Positions 54,689 to 64,000 of a stretch of 64,000 nucleotides of DNA are shown here, piece by piece. How positions within the stretch are numbered: the first letter of the stretch is position 1; every line of letters starts with the position of its first letter. The notes under the pieces are model-generated. The model made no database searches and was not told the DNA's origin. It saw nothing but the letters and a program-made list of their open reading frames with translations. The translations under genes and the position numbers were made by a program. Source of the stretch: Immersiella caudata (Eukaryota > Ascomycota > Sordariomycetes > Sordariales > Lasiosphaeriaceae); the NCBI GenBank assembly GCA_030512335.1, contig JAULSU010000004.1, positions 6,014,001-6,078,000 of the forward strand. Direction: 5' to 3'.

Positions 54689-55165
54689 CTAACAAGTAGA
54701 ATGAAACAAAGCCCCCACGGCAATGCCCTCCTTGCCCAACTCGTTGTAAATAGCCACAGCCGCCTGAGTCTCAGCTACATGCACCTTCACTCCACGGCTC
54801 TCAATCGCCTTGACAACAGAATCCGCAACCCTCAGCCGCTCATCCATGCCTCGGGACAGGACCACGACTTGAGCGCCATGCTCGAGAAGTTCCTCAACGT
54901 CGGCAAGCTGAATGCCGGGATTGTGTCGAGTGCCGGTTTCTCCCCAATCCCATGCCCGGCCCCCTCCGGGCCACACCTTGGCGTCCTTGAGCTCCTCAAT
55001 AATACCATGTACTTTGATGCGCCCCCATGAGATGGATGTGATGAGCGGCGACGTCAAGTCCGAGGGCTTGGCGTTCTTGGCGTGAGGTGATGCCACAGAC
55101 GGAGGTCCATCGCCATCTTCCGTCTTCCGGCCCGCCCCCTCGTTGCTCAGCGGCGTAGTGGCCAT
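54689..55165 (-). CDS. Mth938/AAMDC-domain protein
   Basis: Single exon from ATG 55165 (MATTPLSNEG), 158 residues. After a 40-residue low-complexity start the domain reads SPLITSISWGRIKVHG, KDAKVWPGGGRAWDWGETGTRHNPGIQLADVEELLEHGAQVVVLSRGMDERLRV, VHVAETQAAVAIYNELG and VGALFHSTC. This is the small alpha/beta fold of Mth938 and human AAMDC, often adjacent or fused to unrelated enzymes; its biochemical role is poorly known. The frame is open upstream to about 55255, so an N-terminal extension or upstream exon (see 55191-55424) is possible. It ends 243 bp before the MARVEL-like gene start on the same strand. Confidence 0.85.
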   Translation of the reverse strand: MATTPLSNEGAGRKTEDGDGPPSVASPHAKNAKPSDLTSPLITSISWGRIKVHGIIEELKDAKVWPGGGRAWDWGETGTRHNPGIQLADVEELLEHGAQVVVLSRGMDERLRVADSVVKAIESRGVKVHVAETQAAVAIYNELGKEGIAVGALFHSTC

Positions 55166-55190
55166 GTCGGCAGCGCTTTGAATGTTACTT

Positions 55191-55424
55191 TTAGTAGCTG
55201 GGAGCGATGATTTCGGATACCTCCTGACCGTGCATGCGAGAGAAACGCGACGCAATGCGGATCAGCTTATCTAGAGACCCCCGCTTTTCCAACCCCATGA
55301 CGTTCCCCATCCGTCTGTTGTCCGAAACCTCGCATTCCAACGGATAGTTCCGCATCGTCAAGTTGGACCGATGCCGAACACAAATCGCATGCGGGTGCGC
55401 AGGCACCAAAAGCTCAACCTCCAT
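55191..55424 (-). CDS. short uncharacterised open frame or first exon upstream of the Mth938 gene
   Basis: From ATG 55424 it codes 77 residues: MEVELLVPAHPHAICVRHRSNL, MRNYPLECEVSDNRRMGNVMGLEKRGSLDKLIRIASRFSRMHGQE, VSEIIAPSY. The sequence has balanced composition and looks coding. It may be an independent small protein or a first exon of the Mth938 gene; a GTATCC donor follows MHGQE, but no acceptor gives the right phase to the Mth938 frame, so I keep it separate. Confidence 0.4.
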   Translation of the reverse strand: MEVELLVPAHPHAICVRHRSNLTMRNYPLECEVSDNRRMGNVMGLEKRGSLDKLIRIASRFSRMHGQEVSEIIAPSY

Positions 55425-56005
55425 TGATGCACTCGGTCTTGAACTAGGAATTAGACCACGAGGTACATTGGGCAATGAAACAAACTGCGGGCTTCGACTT
55501 GTGGGCTGTGACTTGAGATGGTCTGATCCCTTTGTTCTATTGATGAAAAGCTTGGTACAAAAGACCTGCATGTTTGAAGACTGACTCGGAGCTTCAAACT
55601 TGGAAGTGGGCCCAGATCAACCTCAGCCAAGGGGCCCCAAGCCAAAGAGAACATGGTCCGATCTCTGGAAACGAGAGACCCTTTCCACATTCGCTGTAGG
55701 ACTCGGACTTCTGCTCTGAAGTCGGGTTGATATGTAAGTCGTTGCTTGGTAATCATCGTTTCAGCCTGATTATTTCCGACATCGCAGCAGGAGCTAAGGC
55801 ACTAACTCCGGTACAAGCGTTTTTGACGCCTGCTATCCATGCACTGAAAAGGCTGGCTCCCCAATCTTAAACGACTCAAACTGAATAACATCGCGGAAAT
55901 CTTTTTAAACGCTGAATCGACCTAGTCGGCTTCGAAGACAGGGAGACTTGCCTTGAATCCGTTCACAGCCATCTCCCTATCGTGCCCCTCCGAGCTCAAA
56001 ACACA
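55425..56005. other. intergenic, divergent promoters
   Basis: Lies between minus-strand 55424 and plus-strand 56006. No element assigned. Confidence 0.5.
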
Positions 56006-57172
56006 ATGAAGGCTATCAAGATGACCGGGCCAGGCAAGGCCGAAATTCAAGAGGTGCCCATCCCCGCTCTGCGAGATGACTACATCCTGGCCAAAGTCAA
56101 GGCTGTCGCGCTGAACCCAACCGACTGGTGAGAATAAAACACTACAAATCTCGCAAACACTTCACATTCATCTAACATGCTTCCAGGAAGCACATCTACT
56201 ACATCTCTACCCCTGGCTGCACGGTGGGCTGCGACTTTGCCGGCGTCGTCGAAGAAGTAGGACCCAACGTGACCAAGGGATGGAAAAAGGGGGATAGAAT
56301 TGCCGCCTTCACCCACGGTGGAAACAAGGTCCAAACCGAGGACGGCTGTTTTGCCGAATATGCCGTTGCTAAAGGCGACCTTTGGGCCAAGGTAGATTCC
56401 GCCCAGACCTTTACTATAACTGTTTGACACGTTTGCTGACCCCTTGAAGATCCCAGACGACATGTCCATCACCTCCGCAGCCTCCCTCGGCGTAGGCATC
56501 ACCACCGTCGGCCAATCCATGTATCAGGCACTCGGTCTCCCCTTCCCAGAGTCGGGCACCCGTGCAAACCACCCCTTCCTCGTCTACGGTGGCAGCTCCG
56601 CTACAGGAACCCTCGCCATCCAATTTGCTCGCCTTTCGGGTTGCTCGCCCATCGTCACCACTTGCTCTCCGCAAAACTTCAACATGGTCAAGGCCCTCGG
56701 TGCCGATGCTGCATTTGATTACAAGGATCCAGACGTAGTGAAGAAGATTCGGGAGTATACCAATGACTCTCTCACCCTCGCTCTCGATTGTATCTCCTCC
56801 AAGGAGAGCGCCGAAATTACATCACAGGCCATTGGTTCCAAGGGAGGCGAGGTTTGCTTTCTTCTCGGGGGCTGCGAGACGGGAAGGGAGGATGTAAAGG
56901 GGATGGCTACACTGGGCTATACTGTGATGGGAGAGGATTTCACTTTCGGGCTGAGCGGAATGAGCGAGTTCCTAGCAAAGGTGGAAGATCTCGAGTTTGG
57001 GAAGAAATTCTGGGCCCTGGCAGAGAGATTGCTTGCGGAAGGGAAGGTAAAGCCTCATCCAGTGGAGGTGGGGAGCGGTGGGTTGGCTGGCGTGTTTGAT
57101 GGGCTGCAGGCGATGAGGGAGGGTAGGGTCAGTGGAAAGAAGTTGGTGTATGTGGTTGATGAGACGAACTGA
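56006..57172 (+). CDS. zinc-independent MDR-family reductase (trans-enoyl reductase / quinone reductase-like)
   Basis: Three exons, 56006-56127, 56187-56391 and 56450-57172, give 349 residues. Introns have CTAAC and GCTGAC branches and restore NPTDW-KHIYY and LWAK-IPDDM. Medium-chain dehydrogenase fold: N-terminal GroES-like domain (VKAVALNPTDWKHI, PGCTVGCDFAGVVEEVG, GDRIAAFTHG), then a Rossmann domain with FLVYGGSSATGTLAIQFARLSGC as the cofactor motif, ALGADAAFDYKDPDVV and LALDCISSKESAEI. The cysteine cluster of the structural zinc is absent. Relatives include the stand-alone trans-enoyl reductases of polyketide clusters and toxD-like proteins, but no polyketide synthase lies in the window, so a detoxifying enone or quinone reductase role is equally likely. 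Confidence 0.88.
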
Positions 57173-57362
57173 TGTTGTTGTATTTACATCAATCCGATTT
57201 CCGTTGTCCCAGCAATGCCCTTGTCATCGTGTTCTCTTTTTGGCCCAAGATTCCCCACTTGCCGGGCGTTTCTGCAATTGCAATCGCAAACCCCTTTTTT
57301 CGTTCCATATGGCTGGTTTCCGGAAGAGTCAATGACGCACTGTTGGACGTCAGCGGATGCTC

Positions 57363-57605
57363 TTAAAAGGCATTCTTCAGCCGAGCTGTTACGGTTGAGT
57401 TGAGACAATCCACCAAGTCCATGATGCGCTCCTCGTATCTCAGGTAGTGCAAACATCGCTTTCCACACCACTCATCGCAGGTCAATCCCTTTGTTTGTGC
57501 CAACTCCGGGTCGCAGTCGCAAGGTTGCGGCTTGAAATCGCCGAGGGCAGCGTTAGACTGAAGAAGCAGCGACAGAAACAGGGCGAGAAACGACGCTGGA
57601 TTCAT
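57363..57605 (-). CDS. small secreted cysteine-rich protein
   Basis: Single exon, 80 residues. MNPASFLALFLSLLLQSNAALG is a clear signal peptide. The mature part of about 58 residues has six cysteines: PCDCDPELAQTKGLTCDEWCGKRCLHYL and VDCL, enough for three disulfides, plus a possible N-glycosylation site (NST). Size and composition fit an apoplastic or antimicrobial-type secreted protein; no family was recognised. Longer in-frame starts upstream exist but would hide the signal peptide. Confidence 0.7.
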   Translation of the reverse strand: MNPASFLALFLSLLLQSNAALGDFKPQPCDCDPELAQTKGLTCDEWCGKRCLHYLRYEERIMDLVDCLNSTVTARLKNAF

Positions 57606-58803
57606 TGTTGTGAGATAGCGAGGCCGAAGTAAAACAAAGAGAGAATCCAACTCAGCCCCTAAGGGAGCCTTTTGGATGCGGGGTCATAGGCGACTATAAG
57701 GGGCTGGTCTGACTAGCTCTAGTCCCTCAAGCCAATTATCCGGAATTGTTGGAGTTGCATCGATGACACGGCCAAGTCGCATTCGTGGCGCGCTTGAAGG
57801 GAAACTGCGACACTAGAAGCTCAACACAGATGAGAAGGACTGACGACTACTGCATAGGGCCTCAAAGAAAAGTAGGCGCCTACGTAGAGCCAACCAGGTG
57901 GTTTGCATTTGTTCCAACCGTGACACATACGACGCTGCAGGGCCACAGAGCTGCTGCGCGGAAAAGGGGGAGTTGTCGTCCAATAGTGCAACAAGCTAGC
58001 GATTCAACTCCCATCATCTCGCCCAGAGTTGCCAATGATATCTTGCTATTCGATTGAACTCTGTACGTTTAACATTGTGCAAAGAGGGGTCGTGTCTATT
58101 CTAGTGTTACGTCCCCCGTCTCAGCACAAAGAAATGACCCTCAGCCCCTTTAGCCGGCTTACCACCTCGGCAGCCACCGGTCATTCATTTCTCACCGAAA
58201 CAGCCCAAGGTCTCGGCAGCTTCCGCGTATATTACTTTCTACACTTCAGCCCCGGAACCTCCCAAGACACGATCTGTTCCCAGACCTGTCAAACCGCAAA
58301 TCCCCCGGCCCGCGGACCCAGCGGTCAGCGCGGAACGCTGCCGCCCTGCATCTGGATAGTGACACAAGCCGCGCAAAGTACGAGAATCGAAGGATTCCGG
58401 ACTTAGGCTAGCAAGGCTCAACAAACCGGGTCTTGGGGTCAAGGACGAGTGCCTTGTCATTCTGCCGTGCCACATTCTTCCGGGACGCTCTAGAAGGCTT
58501 CTACCGCGTTTTGGCAGAAGAGCCGCATGTCCGTACGGTGCCATAATGCGAACGTAAATTGCTTTCTCCAATCCGCCCTTAATATGGGTATATTGTTTTG
58601 CGCGGTGTGCCTGTCATGATAGGATAATTTCGGGGCCCATCACGATGGATGGTGGGCTTTCTCCGCACTCGGAATTGTCCCTGACCGCGAAAGTCTGCGA
58701 TCGAGGAGTATAACTGTGCGGGGGACCCTTTATACCGGTCTGCTGATCCGGGAAGTGCTGTTCGTTTGTTGTTCTCCAGTTTGATTCCGGATCTGACGCC
58801 ATC
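57606..58803. other. 1.2-kb intergenic region
   Basis: No gene supported. The last 150 bp are the promoter of the secreted protein at 58804, with tttata near 58729. Confidence 0.5.
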
Positions 58804-60516
58804 ATGATTGCGCCAATTGTCCTCCTGGCGGCTTCGGCCGCTCTGGTGTCTGCTCAAGGGCCGCCTCCGGCTGCGACGCCGGCGGGATGCACGGCGAAAT
58901 CGTTTGTCATTCCCAGCTGGGTTGTTGCGAACTTCTCATCGGCGGGTGGCAAGACGTCCTTCACGACCTTCAATCGAGCATCCAACGTCTCTTCGACCGT
59001 TGAGTGCACCGGGGGCAGTTGCACAGCATCTGGGAGTCTCAAGGCCCTCATCGAGCTCAGTGAGAACTCGGCAGTCGTCTCGCTGAACGAGACGTGGAAC
59101 TGCAACGATAGGCCCGGTGGCGAGCGGTAAGTCGGAATGGGATCTTGGACAAGTATCAAACTGACAAACGTGTCGCCAGCTTCATGTTCTGGGCCGTTGG
59201 CAACAACTCGCTGCGGCTCGCCCAAGCGGACGGGAAAATCACAGCCAAGAACCCTCAGGTTCTGGTCAAGGGCTCCCTCATCGCCCCGGTCGCGATAACC
59301 CCCATCTACTTCGAGGGACCGACCGGACACGGCACACCCGGCTGCAGCGCCGGATCTGAGAAGCCAAAGTGGACAGTCTCGGCAGTAGCCTACTCCGACG
59401 CAACAGGGGATGGGGTCAACAGCGTTGCCCAGCGAAGTCTCAGTCTCCTCCTCATCAACCAAGCTACTGGCTACGACGCAAGCTGCACGGCATTCGCAGA
59501 CGCTGACGCCAAGTCTGACGTCCTCAACCTCAACTGCGCCGGTCTCGAGTTCCAGTCGCCCACCATCGGCCGCTACAGCACCTCTACTGCGGCCACTTAC
59601 AACGTTGCTACCAGACAACTCACCGTGACCCAAACCTGGTACTGCGACGACACCGACCCCGGAAGACCGTAAGCCCTCCCCTGTACTCCTTTCTCATCCC
59701 CCCTTCCCCCCTGACACCAAATCACTGACATGGACCCCAGCATGTCTATCTCCGCCACCGGCTCCGCACCTCTCACCCTCACCTGCACCAGCCGCTCCCT
59801 CCCCGGAAACAACAGCCAAACCAACTGCGAGCTCCCCACCGACTACACCCTCTCAGGCACCGTCTCTTCCACCACCGTCCTGGCCCCCTTCTCCATCGAA
59901 GACCCAACCCCCGGCACCGACGGCTGCACCATCTCGTCCATTTTCAGCCCCAAATGGACCTTTTCCAACTTTGTCATTGAAGGCAAGGCCAGCGGTGCTG
60001 GTACCGTTGCCGTTCCGACGACAGACGCTATCGTGGGATTCGATGTCATTCTCGATACGCAGAACAGGCGGTATCAATACCCCATGCCGATTACGCAGGG
60101 AAAGAAGACGGAGAGCGGGTGGTATGAATGTGAGGTTGGCACAGATGGCGGGAATGGACTGCCGCTGTGGCCGTACGAATGCAAGTTCAAGTATGACTCG
60201 GCCAAGAAAGAGTTGGTGTTGGATGCGAATTGGGAGTGTAGGGATTTGGACGTGAGGCATCCGTGAGTGTTACCATGAACTCTGCGTGACGTTTTGACGG
60301 GTGTGCTAACAAGCGATGATTAGGATCTTGTTTGCTGGCGTTGCCACGACGACGGTCAATGCCGAGATTGCATGTGAAAAGTTTCAGGATCTGGCCATTT
60401 GCGGGACCGAGGATCCGAGCTATACTTGGTCGGCGCCAATTTCGAGTGTTACTTGGACTGCTGGCGAGCCAGCGCCCGAGGAGGGAGGCCTGAGCGGGGG
60501 ACTTCAGGGGAGATGA
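58804..60516 (+). CDS. secreted protein of three exon-duplicated modules
   Basis: Four exons, 58804-59126, 59180-59668, 59741-60262 and 60324-60516, give 508 residues. MIAPIVLLAASAALVSAQG is a signal peptide. Each of the first three exons ends with a similar block, TWNCNDRPGGE, TWYCDDTDPGRP, NWECRDLDVRHP, and all three introns lie at the same phase (2) directly after it. The second and third modules also share PIYFEGPTGHGTPGCSAGSEKPKWTVSAV versus PFSIEDPTPGTDGCTISSIFSPKWTFSNF. The last exon starts ILFAGVATTTVNAEIAC and ends Gly-rich. The modules are Cys-containing beta-type sequence. I do not recognise a named domain; function unknown, secretion expected. Confidence 0.8.
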
Positions 60517-60614
60517 TATCTGTTAACCCATGAGATAAAAGAACGGGGTCAAGACGACACGGGTAGGATGTATAATAAAGATATAACGTATGGTCAGAAT
60601 ATTCGGCGGGAGTC

Positions 60615-61628
60615 TTACACCAGTTCGGCCTTGATCAACACCGGAACAATGCCCCCTGGCACAACCCTCACCTCCTCATGCCCAATCACTTGCCACAGTG
60701 CCAGTATACTTCCCGAGTGCGCCGTCACCGAGACAATCTGCTCTTCATCGTTGCCAAACAAGTACTCGAGGAAAGCCTCGATCCTGACAGCGTGCTCGGC
60801 TAGGGTTTCCCTCACATCAGGCACCCACAGCTTGTCTTCTTCGGAGAACCCGTCCTCGATGGTGAACTCGGGGAAATTCGTGGTGATGGCAGAACGGGGG
60901 CTGCGACGGTCGCATGTATGAATGCCGAGGCGCTCCCGAATCATCTCCTTGATGATGGGCTTGAAAGGGAGATTCTCTACACCAGGTGCCACGGCAAGAT
61001 TAGTGAAGGCCATGGAGCAGGTCTGGAGGCAACGAGTCAGAGGGCTGGCGTAGTGGTGGCGGGCAAGGGGAAGTTTGAGGTTGGACGATGAGGTTTCCCA
61101 GAATGTCTTCATGGCGAGGGCGTCTTCGATACCCTTTGGAGTGAGGTGAGCATCGGCCCAGGTAGTGTGGCCATCGCCGTCGAGTCGAGCCCAGTAGCGC
61201 TGTCCAAGTTGTCGACGAGGTTAGTCGAGTGGTTGTTGGAAGGGAAAGAAAAGGGGTAACTCACCTCCCATTCGACTGTTCCTACCTCGGCCTCCTTGAC
61301 ATTGTGGTAGCCTTGTCCATGGCGGGCGGCGTAGATCAACTTGTACGAGACATTTGCAGCAGTGCTTTTGTTGAGGTGGTTGAGGTAGTGCACAAATCGC
61401 TCCCAGTCCGGCTTCTCGTGGTTTGGGTCATAGACGGCGTCGGTGTCATAGGTTTGGCTGATCAGCCCCAATCCGGGGAGAGTCGTCTACCGCCAGGTCA
61501 GCAAGGCTCTGTCTGTTAGTGAGAGAGTTTGGAAGAAAATTCACCGTCTCGGAAGGACCAGTGGGAGCATCCTGCGAGAAGAATCCGGCCACGGCAGTTA
61601 AGCGGAACTTGGATGTCCGCGAACTCAT
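60615..61628 (-). CDS. histidine-phosphatase (phosphoglycerate-mutase-like) family protein
   Basis: Three exons, 61628-61545, 61486-61265 and 61199-60615, give 296 residues. Introns are GTGAAT..GTAG (58 nt, GCTGAC branch) and GTGAGT..ACAG (65 nt); both keep phase 0 and join GPSET-TTLPGLGLI and VEWE-RYWARLDG. The catalytic His is in YAARHGQGYHN (H84); the second core is YASPLTRCLQT and the acid/His pair in VSVTAHSGSILAL. Histidine phosphatases of this branch (often named phosphoglycerate mutase family in fungi) dephosphorylate diverse small substrates; the real substrate is unknown. It converges on the secreted protein gene with about 100 bp between stops. Confidence 0.88.
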
Positions 61629-62637
61629 TGTTCTTCTTGCTGATTACCTGCCTGATAACAGTGGTTTGTGGGGCTGATGATAGAAGCGATGGGATGGGTC
61701 AAGGAATCTGATGAAGGCAAAATGAGACTCAAGAAGAATGGCGGTCTGCGAGCGAAGGAAGCCCCGCTTTTCGGCGACGCCCCTTATTCGCTCGCTCGGG
61801 CTTGGGAGACGCGATGGGTTTTTCTCTGGCGGTAAATATCACCCATCGAGTCTTACAACCATCAGACGCAACAGCCACCGCCCAGAAGGCTTGTTAGACC
61901 TGCTACTCGTGGATGGGAATTCTTCCGGTAGTGATAACTTCGATTTGTTCAACACCAGGGACGCGATTGGCGCGCATCGCGGTTGGCATCGGGACGTAAC
62001 GTCGCCACGCTCATTCGGGAGCACTGGGCCCGCTGCCGTTCGCGCTGTTGTGTAGCATGGAACCCCCGTCTTTGGTAGCACCACTCCAGGCAACATGGAC
62101 CTGAAATCCTGGGGAAGGTGGAACCACCCATTTTGCAGAGCAACTGCCGGAGTGAACAAGCTCAGTTGCGGTGTTAGCGGCACTCGGCTCCGATCCTCAG
62201 CGTGTTAGCCCCGGCTCGCTTCCAGTTAAAAACGGCTTGGCGATCGATGGGTCCGGGACCCGCGCCGGGGAACGCCCGTTTCGAGATTGCGGAGGGAGAC
62301 GACCTTGCCGCAGCGTTGCACGTTGCTGGGTTATCATTTCATCTCTCAGCGCCCGCCAAGGCAAATAGGTTCGCCTGGAGAGATCAGATTGTCATCCGCG
62401 CCTATCATCAACACCACCTTGCGGGGGTAGACGAGGCGACAATGGGACGCTATGATAGTTTTCACTATGGTGCCACATAGTTGGAGTTTGCCCCTCTTGA
62501 CTTCAGCCCTCCAGGACCCGGAATGGTGACATGGTTCAAAACTTCAAGTATAAAGGGGGAATGCCTCGCCCCTGAACTCAACTGGAACAGCAGGCCTCAG
62601 CAACCGCTCCCTTCAGTTTCTCACCCTTTTGTCCAAC
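61629..62637. other. 1.0-kb divergent intergenic region
   Basis: Promoters of the phosphatase (-) and AA9 (+) genes. Short open frames on both strands are not convincing. Confidence 0.5.
62550..62555 (+). promoter_or_regulatory. TATA box of the AA9 gene
   Basis: TATAAA (in agtataaagg) lies 88 bp upstream of the AA9 start codon. Confidence 0.6.
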
Positions 62638-63546
62638 ATGCAGTTCAGTCTCGCCGGTATCGCTCTCTGGGCCCTCACAGCGGCCAACACGGCCGAGGCG
62701 CACTACCGCTTCAGCAAGCTCCTCATCAATGGGCGTCTCACCAACGACTTTGAGTACATCCGGGAGAACAGCAACGGCATCATGCCCACCAAGCAGTTCC
62801 TCACGCCCAGCGACGACTTCCGCTGCAACTCGGGCTCGTTCAACAACGCCGGCAAGACAAAGGTGGCCAAAGTCAACCCGGGCGATAGGCTGGGCTTCCA
62901 GCTGTGGTACTACGCCACCATGCAGCATCCGGGCCCCCTCACCATCCATATGTCCAAGGCCCCCGGCGATGTCCGCCAGTACCGTGGAGACGGCGACTGG
63001 TTCAAGGTGCACCAGATGATCATCTGCAAGGAGCCCGCGGGTGGCTATCTCAACGACAAGGACTGGTGCACCTGGGACTTGTCGACGGTCGAGTTCACCA
63101 TTCCCCGCGACACCCCTCCCGGCCAGTACCTGGTTCGTGTTGAGCACATCGCCATCCACGGCGCCAAGGATGCCCACACCGAGTTCTACTACGAGTGCGC
63201 CCAGATCGAGGTCGGTGGCAGCGGTCAGGGCCGTCCCAGTCCCATGGTCCAGATTCCCGGTCTGTACAATCGTGAAGATCCTGCCCTGCGCTTCTTCATC
63301 TACGGCGCCCCCCGCTACCCCTACACCAACGTTGGCCAGCACGCTGTCTGGACTGGTGGCAATTCTGGTGGCGGCAGCGCACCCTCGAACCCTCCGGTCA
63401 CAAACCCCCCTAACAACGGCGGTGGTGGTGGTGGCACCGCTCCTCTCTGGGGTCAATGTGGTGGAAATGGGTGGACTGGCCCTACTCGCTGCGCCGAGGG
63501 CATTTGCAAGTACAGCAACGATTGGTACTCGCAGTGCCAGAAATAA
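62638..63546 (+). CDS. AA9 lytic polysaccharide monooxygenase with CBM1
   Basis: Single exon, 302 residues. Signal peptide MQFSLAGIALWALTAANTAEA; cleavage exposes H22 as the N-terminal copper ligand. The second histidine-brace ligand is H97 (MQHPGPLTIHMSKAPG). The axial Tyr lies in TEFYYECAQIEV (Y184); EHIAIHG provides second-sphere His. Residues about 245-268 form a Gly/Asn/Pro linker, then a C-terminal CBM1 (LWGQCGGNGWTGPTRC..NDWYSQC) for cellulose binding. The copper enzyme cleaves crystalline cellulose or hemicellulose oxidatively outside the cell. Gln is usual two residues before the axial Tyr; here the residue is Glu182, which deserves checking. The start was chosen at MQFSL because it gives a proper signal peptide. 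Confidence 0.95.
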   Translation: MQFSLAGIALWALTAANTAEAHYRFSKLLINGRLTNDFEYIRENSNGIMPTKQFLTPSDDFRCNSGSFNNAGKTKVAKVNPGDRLGFQLWYYATMQHPGPLTIHMSKAPGDVRQYRGDGDWFKVHQMIICKEPAGGYLNDKDWCTWDLSTVEFTIPRDTPPGQYLVRVEHIAIHGAKDAHTEFYYECAQIEVGGSGQGRPSPMVQIPGLYNREDPALRFFIYGAPRYPYTNVGQHAVWTGGNSGGGSAPSNPPVTNPPNNGGGGGGTAPLWGQCGGNGWTGPTRCAEGICKYSNDWYSQCQK

Positions 63547-63639
63547 GGGGAGACTACCTGTAAATAGGGGTCAGCCAGGGGTTGATTATTCGTGTACATA
63601 CCTACCTACCTAATAACCCTAAGACTAATTCCTATCCCC

Positions 63640-64000
63640 TCAAACATTCTCAGTGGCCAGAATCACATCCACAGCTTCTTCAAACTCCTTGCCAAACTGC
63701 AGCTTCTCCCTCCACCGTTCCGGAATCCCTTCCACCCCGTCCCTCGCCCCCAACAGGCCACCCGCAATTGCCCCATTCGTATCAGTATCCTTCCCAATTC
63801 TCACCACGTCCACAAGCACGTCCTCAAGCGGCCTCGGGTCCACCAAGGCCGCCACGGCAATGGTAAGCGACTCCAACACATAGCCTGCCCCCTTGAAGGG
63901 AAGCACTTTCGACCCGTTTGCGGCCACCTTCGGTCCCTTCTCCGCCAGTTCCTTGACCGTTACCAACTCTTTCCCCGCTTGTATCGCATTCTCAACCCTC
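63640..64000 (-). CDS. ADP-ribosylglycohydrolase family protein, 3' part (5' end outside window)
   Basis: The frame is open to the right end of the window, so 119 C-terminal residues are visible: ENAIQAGKELVTV, GYVLESLTIAVAALVDPRPLEDVLVDVVRIGKDTDTNGAIAGGLLGARDGVEGIPERWREKL and ATENV. GKDTDTNGAIAGGLLGA followed by IPERW is the metal-binding signature of ADP-ribosylglycohydrolase (DraG-like) proteins, where the aspartates bind Mg2+ or Mn2+. It would remove ADP-ribose from proteins or related substrates. The gene converges on AA9 with about 90 bp between stops. Confidence 0.85.
   Translation of the reverse strand, partial: RVENAIQAGKELVTVKELAEKGPKVAANGSKVLPFKGAGYVLESLTIAVAALVDPRPLEDVLVDVVRIGKDTDTNGAIAGGLLGARDGVEGIPERWREKLQFGKEFEEAVDVILATENV

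Noticed and set aside
56006..57172. trans-enoyl reductase as sign of a polyketide cluster
   Set aside because: No polyketide synthase, NRPS or tailoring set in the window; the family also includes general reductases.
1..64000. CRISPR arrays, bacterial operons, insertion sequences
   Set aside because: Intron-rich eukaryotic genes throughout; no spacer-repeat arrays or transposase frames were seen.

Overview
The window reads as nuclear DNA of a filamentous ascomycete, most likely a Sordariomycete (inference). Reasons: short spliceosomal introns (about 49-90 nt, GTRNGT or GTNNGT donors, CTRAC/CTGAC branch sites, YAG acceptors); several HET-domain loci; stand-alone fungal protein kinases; Zn(II)2Cys6 regulators; a fungal rhodopsin-domain (Pth11-like) receptor; and a plant-biomass set (AA9 monooxygenase with CBM1, intracellular GH43 beta-xylosidase, secreted tyrosinase). 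All gene models were assembled by hand from frame, phase and splice signals; no transcript data were available.

Layout. 1-264: tail of an unidentified gene. 2.7-12.4 kb: a kinase/HET island with one large kinase (2670-5428, +), a kinase followed by a HET domain that can be read as one fused gene (6234-10654, +), and a convergent paralogous kinase (10754-12355, -). Between the kinase and HET parts lies the most unusual structure in the window: a 24-nt exon and then five consecutive 3-nt micro-exons, all in phase, separated by ordinary-looking introns (8022-8539). 12.4-15.3 kb: a pol-III-like stretch (degenerate tRNA-Arg 5' half and a 5S-like fold), a 60-bp tandem duplication, and a RING-like gene. 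15.6-23.6 kb: four related small secreted thaumatin-like genes, all interrupted, enclosing a divergent SDR / Zn2Cys6 regulator pair. 24.9-31.9 kb: a vacuolar TRP-type channel (-), then an MFS permease (-) and GH43 enzyme (+) sharing a 0.5-kb promoter with an XlnR-type GGCTAAA site. 35-39.9 kb: a DUF4360 secreted protein and a second Zn2Cys6 regulator. 40.5-46.7 kb: two convergent HET genes, one with an in-frame TAG and one an ankyrin-HET gene broken by many stops and frameshifts. 47.8-55.4 kb: receptor, tyrosinase, a four-helix membrane protein with a TAG at a conserved Trp, and an Mth938/AAMDC protein. 56-64 kb: quinone-reductase-like MDR enzyme, small Cys-rich secreted protein, a secreted protein built from three exon-duplicated modules, a histidine phosphatase, AA9-CBM1, and the 3' part of an ADP-ribosylglycohydrolase.

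How the parts may work together: the HET and kinase genes belong to families linked to fungal non-self recognition. The GH43, permease and AA9 genes fit plant-wall breakdown. The recurring in-frame TAG codons, two sites of them at expected Trp positions, could be C-to-T (RIP-like) damage or targets of the sexual-stage A-to-I mRNA editing known from Sordariomycetes; the sequence alone cannot decide.
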